Source of the DNA: Telopea speciosissima
Taxonomy: Eukaryota > Streptophyta > Magnoliopsida > Proteales > Proteaceae
Direction of reading: 5' to 3'
DNA: 64,000 bases
Assembly: GCF_018873765.1 (NCBI RefSeq)
Contig: NC_057918.1
Coordinates: forward strand, 11,726,862-11,790,861
A program made the translations under genes and the position numbers. The notes beneath the pieces are model-generated. The model had not been told where the DNA came from and searched no databases. It saw only the letters and a list, made by a program, of their open reading frames with translations. Below are positions 1 through 9,369 of this stretch, piece after piece; within the stretch, counting starts at the first letter, position 1, and every line of letters starts with the position of its first letter.

Positions 1-396
1 TTTAGGGTTTTCTTCCACGTCACTATGCCTAGTGAGTGTAACACTTTATTATTTGCCACATGACAATATAGGGGTTAATCCATGTGATAGAAGACTAGAC
101 AAACATCTCATCGGTACAATTCCGGCTTAAAATGAGTCAAAAGGAAGTAGCCAAAAAATTATCAAAATGCCATCAACTGCTTTATATTCATCTCCATTTG
201 ATGGCATGTTGGTAATTTTACTAAAACTTTGAATCACATTTTTGAGCAACTTTTCTTATTTACTTTGGATTAAGATTTGGCTACTAAGATGTATATGAGG
301 TCCTCTATCACATGGATTACCCCATATATTGCCTAGTGGCAAATAGTGGGCGCTAGCTTACGATATATTGGCGGTGTGCGTAGCTTTTTCCAAAAC
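1..396. mobile_element. MITE, family A copy 1
   Basis: The two ends form an imperfect terminal inverted repeat of about 55 bp: positions ~43-106 are matched by the reverse complement of ~296-352, both containing the core ATCCATGTGATAGA. A second copy with the same internal order lies at about 36.81-37.20 kb. No coding capacity is visible. The left end may run out of the window, because both copies share sequence to the left of the clearest repeat. Confidence 0.75.
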
Positions 397-1526
397 AAAT
401 AAATTTTAATTAAGGTTTAAAATAGTTTTTGACTAGTATTTTTTAGCCTATTGAGGCCTTACATGCAGAGTTAAAAAAAAAAGAGGTTTGAGCTTGAATC
501 GTCACTTGCCATTTAAGTCATTACTAGCAATATAAAAATCATATTACTCTCAACATGAAGTTGTTTGAGTGAATTGAAAGCATGAGATCTTAGAACAAGG
601 CGATTTTGAAAATTTAGAGGCCCTAAGGACATATTTTGAAAACAATGTGACTATAAAGTATAAATAATATTTTATTTATGGAGTTGTTAATAAGGTTGAT
701 GTTCATAGAAGGCTGAGTGGGTGACTAACCTGTTGGGGAATTCGGGGTGGCTAATTACTACTATTGTTATAATATCTTTTTAAGTACTTAGGTTTTGGTG
801 ATTAATTTGAAATGGGTAGATTATGTCCTACGCTATTAATGCCACACAAGTCTTAAAGTTTAGTTTGAAAATTGGTAGTAGGGTATATCCTAAGCTATTA
901 ATGGCACACATGAAATGCATGGTTAGGATCGGTAACTAGTAACTACCATTCCAAGGTCCAACTTGGGATATCCCCAACACACTAAACCCAGATGAGGAGA
1001 TGGGTTAGGTCTGGAATTGCAACCTCACCTAGAATGTTAGAACTCTCTCCCTATTCTTTCAAAATCAAGAAAATGACTAAAGAACCCAACAACAACAATA
1101 AAAAGGAAAGTAGATTTATTATTATTTTTTTTAGGTAGAGGATTGCTGCTAGGCTGCGTGGCCTTGCACAAATGTGGAGCCAATAAGAACATGCAAGGGC
1201 ATCAATGGGGTGGGATTTTTTCATTTCTTGGGCAGGGCAATCATTTCGCACAGTCATGTGTCTAGGCGCATGTTGCTGGCAGCCTGAGTCCTGACAGGGA
1301 TCTTTTTCCCTTTTTTAACCTTAGGTGGATCGATGTCATAAGTGTGAATGTCGTCATTAACTCCACTCCCTGGTGTAAAAGGTCGGAAACACCCTTCTTC
1401 AATCTAATCATAGAATTAGATCTCGTGAACCTTGACCATTGGTTAAGAGACATTGGATCCGACAAAATTAATTAAGACAGATGATGAAATGAGCAAGTAC
1501 AGTAATTCAGGAATAACTTGTAAAAA
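397..1526. other. Intergenic, nothing recognised
   Basis: AT-rich sequence with no exon-like open frame, RNA gene or clear repeat boundary. The short open frames near 1.05-1.67 kb have no family signature; the last of them overlaps a SINE. Confidence 0.6.
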
Positions 1527-1664
1527 GAGGGTGAGCCTCGGCGCAACGATTAGGTTGCTCTATTGTAACTTTGTGGTTGAAGATTTGAATCAAAGCTGCG
1601 TACATATGCCCCTCCCCAAACCTTGCAGTAGCAGGAGTCTCGTGCATTGGATACGCCCTTTGTT
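1527..1664 (+). mobile_element. Au-type SINE
   Basis: It begins with the GAGCCTCGGCGCAACG block typical of plant Au SINEs. The pol III A-box-like region follows, then a block reading CTGCGTACA, the CCCTCCCCAAACC block and the GGAGTCTCGTGCATTGG and TACGCCCTTTG tail. Family order and length (about 140 bp) match Au SINE, a non-coding retroposon moved by LINE machinery. It is diverged from the usual consensus as I recall it, so it is probably old. Confidence 0.85.
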
Positions 1665-1770
1665 TATCTAGTATTGAAAGGTTGCTTCATTATCTGTATT
1701 GCACACTAAACAGCAGACTTCAAGTATGGGAAGAATGGGTCCCTTGTGTTGGAGTTTTTCAACATAATGA

Positions 1771-2629
1771 TGTTAGGAATAGTCCCACATCGGAAGCGTA
1801 AAAGTAATTACTTGGGTTTATTTAATAAAGCTCTATCTATTGTTTAAGTTAATAAACAAGGTGAATGCTACAGTGTATGTGCGAGGACTTTCGTTCGAGT
1901 ACGTACACGCACGTGCACGCGTGGTGTGGGTAGTGGGCTGTAGTGGCGTTAGTGGCGTGGGTAGAGGACTTTCGAGCACTTTCGTTAAAGCAAGATCTGA
2001 ACCCACTTTTGAGGACTTTCGTTCTAGCAAGATCTGATCTGGACTGTTCTTTTTGATCTAGTGGTCCGATTTGAATCTGGATAAGATCAACGTATATAGT
2101 TGATCAACGGTTATGACCGTTTTATTTTGGACGGATTAGATCGTACAGTTACGATCTAAAGGACCAGATTCAAATTGACTAACAGTTATGACTGTTATAA
2201 GGTTTGGATGGTTTAGATCGTACAGTTACGATCTACCGGACCAGATTCAAAGATGGAATAATCCATCTGTTGGGAACAAGTGCCAAGTGGCTTATTAATA
2301 TCCAGAGATATTTCAAATTTAAAAATATCCCAAAACGTTCTCTTCTTCTCCTCATTCTCTAAAGTGGTCTTGCAGGGAATCTGTTTTGCTGCAGGAACAG
2401 ATTTCTCTGCTTCAGATTGTTCTGCTTCTCAAAAGGCTTTCTGGAATCATTCTTGGTTTCGTTTATGCAAAACGCAGCCAAGATAATCAACATAGTTTGA
2501 GGCTTCACTGTATCCTGGGAGACAATTCGTCTGCAACCTGTTTGCATCTGGAAGTAGGGACGAATTTCGTCTTAAGGAAAGCGACTCTGTAACGCGCCTT
2601 GAAGTTTCAAGCCACATTCTGTTCTAACA
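1771..2629 (+). mobile_element. Solo LTR, LTR retrotransposon fossil
   Basis: It starts TGTTAG and ends CTAACA, a perfect 6-bp terminal inverted repeat, and carries AGTCCCACATCGG just inside the left end, a motif common in plant LTRs. No internal element sequence follows on either side, so it looks like a solo LTR of about 859 bp. I see no clear 5-bp target duplication (flanks AATGA and CCTTG), which may mean recombination between copies. Superfamily is uncertain; copia-like is a guess. Age cannot be estimated from one LTR. Confidence 0.65.
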
Positions 2630-5126
2630 CCTTGGAATGTATGCACAGAAATAAAAGCATCATAGAAGAAATGGGGGGAAGAAACTTAAGAAAATAATTA
2701 TAAAATGTGACCTTGTTTACAGAAGGGGTTTAATTATATGGGCTTGGTAATTTGTAAAGGGGTTAAGGTGGGTGGACTTGTAACATTGTGGAAATGATTT
2801 ACTTATTTTGGGGTGTTAATGTTCACATAAAAAGAGAGAGGTTGGAAACTTGGGTTTGAAGAGTTTGACTCATTTTTTTAAACTTGGTTTGCACGCATGG
2901 AATGCAGAACTCTAGGTCAAGGAAAAGAACAGACAGAAAGGGTTTAAAACGAGGGCTAAATTTGTGGAATTTCACTGAATTTGGAGTTCCTAGCTGGCCA
3001 TTTTATTCAAAGATATCTTGCTATTTATTAGAAAGTACTTCACCTGTTCTCCACTTAGCAGACATGGTTAGCAAACTCAAGCAATGAAAGATTAGTTTAA
3101 ATATAATGATAAATGGGTTAGTTTGAAATTTGAAGGTAAATGGTGTGTACCAGTTCACTTCAACATAATCATCTTCTTTGACATTATTATTAAAAACAAG
3201 TGAAAAAAAAAAATGAGGAAACCCACACTGTATTTCCCAAAGCCCATAAATTCAGGGGAAAACCACCTACTTATCTCTTTTTAAGTTTTAAGCTTAAGAG
3301 TTCAAGCTATGAGAATGTCACATGTGACCCACTCTAAATTCAATCATGTATGGCTTCCACATGGCCAGCACTAGGAAGAGCAGCAGGGTTTCAAAAGTTG
3401 AAAGATTATATTTTGCTAGGTTTTTTTTGCCTATCTAATGTGAAAACTCAAAACTGAAAAGTCAACATGGGCATCTCATGATCTCAAGAATGAAAAAGAT
3501 CAATTGTGAGAGTGTGAATGTGTGATTGCGACTCTCATATCATGAACTTATAGTTTGGTTTCTGAATTTTTATTTACTTTTTGGTGCTAACCACTTCTGT
3601 TTTGGATTATCAATCAAAAGTTAAACCCTAATTGCATATTGCTTGGAGGGTTGATGCAGTGAGTGCAATTCCATGATAAAAAAAAAATAGGAGGTTTTAG
3701 TCGCACATCGGTTGAATAGTGTGCAGATGCAGTCTCTGAGTTTATGACTCTGGGAATGACCTGTCCACCTTAAAACTCGGGTTTTTAGATTGAACATCAA
3801 TAAAATAATATTAGAAACAGAGGGAGTTGATGCACTGAGTGCAACTCCAGGGCCAAACCAGGGAAGACAGTGGAAAAGACAAGAAAAAAGCATTATTGGA
3901 GTCATCTTTGTAGGCATTTTGATTACTAAATGTCAAAAGTAATGTAATCTCTGTGCATCTGAAGCAAGAAATAACTGCGCTAGCATTGTGAACCCAAAAG
4001 GTCAAATCTGCCTTTATGCTTCGACTGCCATCCAAGAAGAGTGAGAGAGGTCATGGTCCCCTATTCAGGGGGGTGATGTGGCTGTTTTTATGTTTCTTTA
4101 TTAGAAGTTGGAAGGAAAAGAAGGCCCACTACCATCCTTCACACGTTTGAGGAATCCAGACTCCAGAGAGTGCCTTGTGCCCACTGACAGGTCAATAGCA
4201 TATATCTGATATAGAGAATAATGAGGCAGGAATAGAAGCTCTGAGAAGAATGGAATAGAAATGGGATTTTTGGATCCTGAGAACCTGAAAAATTAAGCTC
4301 TCTATCCAAAATAGATAGATTACAGGTAGAAACTTGGAGGGATTTGCAGAGTATCTGTGGAATTGAATATATAAATCTGAGCTTTTGTATGGGAAATTGG
4401 TCTGCTCCATGTTTGTATAAAACAATTCAAACAAAGACATTTAAAATTGTCACATTGGAAATTTGCTTTGTCCTTATCTGTGTAGGATGAAGGATGGTTT
4501 CATGAGAAATGTAAAAACAAATCAGATTTTTTCAAAATCCCCAAAAACTGCTGATTTTATAATCCCTAGAGTTCCCTCATTTTGGACTTGCACAACCACA
4601 AATGGATTCAAGAAAAGGAAGTAATAAGTAAGAGTCGCCATTGAAAATCCACTCCCTTGACTTGGGTTTCTTGGTAGTTGTTCTTATGAACTTGTCTTAA
4701 GTTTCTTCTCTGTGACTCACCGTGATCCTCGCAAAAACACGCTCTCCATTACAGTCACCCTGAAAGGTCGGCCGAAGCTTCGGAGGCAGACCCTTTTGCT
4801 GTTAGCATATAATGGCTTTGACCCAAGTAACTTTGTAGAGTTCATATTATAGATTTGCTTCATACCTTGAACTTTTCTACTGTTTACCAAGAGTTTTCCT
4901 GAATTCAGATTGTGCTTAGGAAAACTGAGCTAAACTTTAGACTTTCAGAGACAACTATAAGTCTATAAGCAAGTTTTGTTTAATTGAGGAAAGTTTTGGG
5001 TTCTGTATCTAGGCTTGCAGAGACCATTAAATAGAGCTTCAGTTAGGATTCATTTTGTCTATCATTTGGTCTTTTTATTTGTCTTTTTTCCTTTTAGTTT
5101 AGCTTCATAGGAAGGGAGAGAAAGGT
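2630..5126. other. Upstream region of the FEZ-like gene
   Basis: No exon-like frame or RNA gene is recognised. The stretch just before 5127 is T-rich leader sequence, likely holding the promoter and 5' UTR of the NAC gene, but I cannot place a TATA box with confidence. A CACATCGG element at about 3.70 kb lacks the neighbouring parts of an snRNA promoter. Confidence 0.5.
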
Positions 5127-6825
5127 ATGGATGAGAAGAATGATAAGGTTGATGAAGTGATACTACCTGGGTTTCGATTTCATCCTACTGATGAGGAGTT
5201 GGTTGGTTTCTATCTCAGAAGGAAGATTCAACAAAGACCACTCTCAATCGAGCTTATCAAGCAACTAGACATCTATAAATATGATCCCTGGGATTTACCA
5301 AGTAAGATAAATCAACTCTGATGCATGGATTAGTACAAGTAGTTAGTTAAAAGATGAAATTTTGCTATGATCCTTTTGTCTTTATCCAGCTTCAATGGTT
5401 CAGTTATTTAGCATAGTTTGAGACTTTTGACTTCATAGATAAAGGCTTTCTACCCTTCACTGGATTTTTATGTTATTGTTTTCTGAAACTGTTTCCAGGT
5501 CCTGTATACTGTTCATCACAACTTGTCATACAAGTAGAAAATTTTCAAATTCCTTTTTCTACTTTTTACTCTGCTGAAGCTTTTAAACTATTTATCTTTG
5601 ATTTAATCCAGAAAACATTAATTTTTTTACTGTTATATTGTCTTTTTTTTTCTTGCTTCATTTTGTCTGAAAGTTGATAGAGTTAAATCTGGCATCTTTA
5701 TTTTTGCAAGAAGAGTGTGCAACCACTGGTGAGAAAGAATGGTATTTCTACTGCCCAAGGGACCGGAAATATCGAAACAGTGCACGACCGAACCGAGTTA
5801 CAGGAGCTGGGTTTTGGAAAGCCACTGGAACAGATAGACCCATCTACTCATCTGAAGGTACCAAGTGCATTGGCCTGAAGAAGTCCCTTGTGTTCTACAA
5901 AGGAAGAGCTGCAAAAGGGATCAAAACTGACTGGATGATGCATGAGTTTCGGCTGCCTTCTCTTACTGACTCAGCCCCACCCAAGAGGTCTATGGATAAA
6001 ACTCTTCCTGCCAATGTAAGTTAGAGCCAGCCTTTCTATTCTGTTTCTTGATATATAAGAATTATAATCATGTAATCACTATTTCCTTCCCTTGGCCTGC
6101 AGGACTCATGGGCAATTTGCAGGATATTCAAGAAAACCAACTCCATGGCACAGAGAGCTCTTTCTCACTCTTGGGTCTCTCCATTACCTGAAACCACTGG
6201 ACCTGACATCCTAACTCAAGATACACACTGCACTCAGTTCAGTTCAGAGAACATCTCTTTCACAACAGAAGCTGGATCTGCTGTCCAGTTTTCTTCTTAC
6301 AATGACTCCCAACAGTCCACAACTACTAGTCTCTCTCTTCCAGACATTTCCCTCTACAAACCCATTTACCAACCAGTCTGTCGAACTTCTATACTTCCGA
6401 TTTCAAATGCAGACCTTCCAGCTGGTTTCATGTTCACTCCACATGAAACGCCAAGTCCTGCTAGGTGTACAATTGATGTTGCTTCCATGCTTTTCAACTT
6501 GTCACCTGCTTTACTCTCGGATGTCAGTAAAGACTCTGAGAGTATAGATTATTGTGGCTCACAGCAGCAGTGTAATGGCTTCTCAGTCACTTTACCACAG
6601 GAGTTGCAAGGGAACATGGGTTCCAGTGTAGTGGAGACATGCTTGAGGAAGAACTCAAATGTCTCACCTGCAAGCAACCAGTTGGGAACTGTCAGATCCA
6701 TTGGAGTCCCATTTAGCTTGCCTCCAAATCTACCCGATGCTTGGAAGACTAATTCACCGTGGGATTATCCCTCATGTCCTAGTGATATGTCCACTAACCT
6801 TTCCACAAACAAGTGCTATACATGA
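5127..6825 (+). CDS. FEZ: FEZ-like NAC transcription factor (3 exons)
   Basis: Coding exons are 5127-5301, 5711-6015 and 6103-6825, all with GT-AG borders and matching phases, giving 400 aa. The NAC DNA-binding domain fills residues ~13-170. Subdomain A has [21 protein letters not shown] has [12 protein letters not shown] has [20 protein letters not shown] then [13 protein letters not shown] has [20 protein letters not shown] then [11 protein letters not shown], and E has [13 protein letters not shown]. The two introns sit at the usual NAC positions, after DLP and before DSWAICRIF. The [14 protein letters not shown] stretch after the domain matches the FEZ (ANAC009) branch rather than other NACs. 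In Arabidopsis, FEZ drives formative divisions of root-cap stem cells; the rest of the C-terminus is a Ser/Pro-rich activation-type tail. An AG three bases further on is an alternative exon-2 acceptor. Family call is firm; orthology to FEZ is an inference. Confidence 0.9.
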
Positions 6826-6905
6826 TCAAGTTGTTGTACCATTGAAGTGTTTTTAGTTTGAGTTTTAAATGACCAACTGCAGTTTCAAATGAGAAATATA
6901 CTCGG

Positions 6906-7018
6906 GCAGTGTTTGGTATGCATTCTAGGTCGATTTTGCTTTCTCGGACAATAAAAACAACTATTTTTATCATCCGAGCAATTTGAAATGCATTCCAAAA
7001 ATGCATACCAAACACTGC
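6906..7018. mobile_element. Short MITE 80 bp after the FEZ-like stop codon
   Basis: The ends form an inverted repeat with GCAGTGTTTGGTATGCAT at the left and its exact complement at the right, with weaker pairing inward. Length is 113 bp. The CAGTG terminus suggests hAT, but no 8-bp target duplication is visible. It probably lies in the 3' UTR of the NAC gene. Confidence 0.8.
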
Positions 7019-7662
7019 TTCAGTTTACAGTTATCCTATACATTTGTTCTTCATTCCAACCACACACATTAGGCCATAAATTGTTCACATGGGCCCTCGA
7101 CATTCTACTATGATTGATGCAGAATAGGAAGCAAGTTGTTAAATTTGAAACTTGAACTAGATTTGATGAATTGAAGCTAAAAGCTATATTCTAAATCTAA
7201 GAATTATGTATGATGAAGCAGAAATGATCAAAACAATTTTTCTATTATTCTACGAAAAAACTGAAGTCAAAATTTTCAACACTCGAAATACCCTCTTTTT
7301 CCACACACAATATAAATGTATATAATATGTATGCATCCACTAGCAAACTCGCACATGCAAATCCACGTGTGGGCATTTGTCAAGTGGAGTGGGGTGGGGT
7401 GGGGTGGGGTGGGGTGCGGGACAGCGAGAAGGAAAGAGAAGAAACATATAAGTTCAGACCTATTTGCATGAAATAATTTTTTATTTAAAATAATTGGTTG
7501 TATATATATATCCAAACCCTCTTTCCCACTCCCCACCCTTACAAAGTGACGAGCACATCAATCAAAGCAGAAGATAAACTGTTAATGGTGTCTGAATGGC
7601 TTAGCATCTTCAATACTGTCTTCGTCATAATCATCATCATCGTCATGATAAAAAAAAACAAA
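7019..7662. other. Intergenic with a GGGGT simple repeat
   Basis: A run of about six GGGGT units lies at 7384-7417. Nothing else is recognised. Confidence 0.6.
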
Positions 7663-7988
7663 GGCTCCGTTTGGTTGCAAGGGGAATGAAAAGGAAGGGA
7701 AGGGAAAATTTTCAAACCTAAAAAAAAACTTTTGTAATCATTATCCCATGTAATTGCATAAACTACTTATATTTGTTACCATATTTAGTAATGATTTATT
7801 TTATATTTTAAACCAAAGGTAAATGGATGCAAAGTAAAGTGGAATTTAATAACCAAATATGGAATGATTTGAAGTTAGTGATATTGTCACATGAGGTAAT
7901 GATTATAAAAATTTCTTTTTCAAATATGAAAAATTTCACTTCCCTTCTTTTCCCTTCCCTTTAATTTTCCTTGCAACCAAACAGAGCC
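7663..7988. mobile_element. MITE, family B copy 1 (Tourist-like ends)
   Basis: It begins GGCTCCGTTTGGTTGCAAGG and ends with the near-perfect complement CCTTGCAACCAAACAGAGCC. The subterminal parts (GGAAGGGAAGGGAAAATTTT and its complement) extend the inverted repeat. The centre is AT-rich and non-coding. Copies 2 and 3 are at 52.9 and 53.3 kb. The GTTTGGTT terminus resembles Tourist (PIF/Harbinger) MITEs. Confidence 0.8.
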
Positions 7989-9369
7989 AAGGAAGAAAGA
8001 GAGATGTAGGAAAAATAAGATAGACTCAGTTGGGAGTGATAAAACGCTAGTGGGCTAGGGGGTAAAGTCAACGAGCACCTAAGGTGAGAAATAAAGATTT
8101 ATGGGCCTGGATTTTAAAAGATTCTTTTTATTCAAACAAGAGAGGAAGATTGATGATAGCTCATACATTTATTCCAAAATCCTTTCCTTGCCAATAAGTC
8201 AACATAAGAAGCTTCCAAATGCGAACAAACCAATTGGTGAGGCACAATGATTGTGGGCGCCTTTGCTTGGTGGCCTCTGAGAACACCTTCCCCAGCTCAG
8301 CTTTTATTGGGAAAGCAGGGCCATTCGCTTTGGGTTGAAAGTGGCAATGGACAATGTACTTCGTCGAGTCATTCTTCACTCCGACTGCCTAGGTCTTGTT
8401 GATTGTCTATTGAATCCTTGTGTCTTCCACCTATTGAAGTTTCAACCATTACGATGGACATAAGGCTTCTAATCAGTTCCTTTGAGTCTATCTCTCTCTT
8501 TTATTGATAGAGATGACAATGCTTGTATCGAAGTGGGCTTTTCGTTACCCTTATTTGGGTGTCTCATTTGTAGAGGGTCTCCTTGAAATTGTAAGTTCCT
8601 TTTGCCCTGCAGGGCAGGCAAAAAAATCCTCTGTAGCGCTCCAGTGAGATGGAGCTGTCCTTGAGGCATGTGCCGGACAACTGCAACCGTCCAATGTGCA
8701 CTGGAGAGGATCCGGACGACTTGCGAGGCAGTCCAAAGAGAAGCCATATATCCAAGTCATTGCCAGATGTCTCGATACACAACTATAATTCATCAGGCTT
8801 TTTTATGTTTAAGTGGACTTGGCTTCACCCTCAGTTGGGCTCGATGCTTGACCATTGACCATTGGAGACGTTGCCTTGGGTTCACTCTGATCCATAACTT
8901 CTGTTCACGCAGGAAAAGACCTTTCATCAGAGACTCAAGAGTGAAAGGAGCTCATCGGGCAAGGGTTTCAGTAGAAAGGGTAAAATAGAGAACGGTGGGG
9001 ATTTTAATGGGAAAGGGTACCGAAAAATTGGGAATGACATAACATAGAAGGTAAGAAGTTCAACTGAAAAATTAACCACGAAACATGAGTTCGTGCTTTT
9101 ATATAATGATAACGAATTGATGCGACAGACACTGGCTCCGCAAAACTATATTTTACAGAAGAAGCCATGAGAATGTTGTTACACATACAAAAGATATGTA
9201 TCCCTCAATTTAATTTGGGTTAAACCTAACAAAAGATCGTATTAGTTTTGGTGACTCCATGAAAACTTGTTTGTAAGTGGTGGTGCCGGGATGTCTTTGC
9301 AGCATAGAACCTTAATAGAATCCAACAAAAGATCCAAATGACGGATCCTGTGAGATATACTTCTCATAA
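7989..9369. other. Intergenic with a small inverted-repeat element
   Basis: At about 8620-8712 a short MITE-like unit has ATCCTCTGTAGCGCTCCAGTG at the left and CACTGGAGAGGATCC at the right. The open frames that overlap it on both strands are products of this repeat. No family is recognised in 8.1-9.0 kb. The last ~180 bp are probably the 3' UTR of the PPR gene. Confidence 0.5.

Noticed and set aside
3690-3790. Possible snRNA gene (CACATCGG resembling the plant upstream sequence element)
   Set aside because: No TATA box at the required distance and no recognisable U-RNA sequence or 3' box.
8469-8988. Overlapping open frames of 70-106 codons on both strands
   Set aside because: They are created by a short GC-rich inverted repeat and do not resemble any protein.
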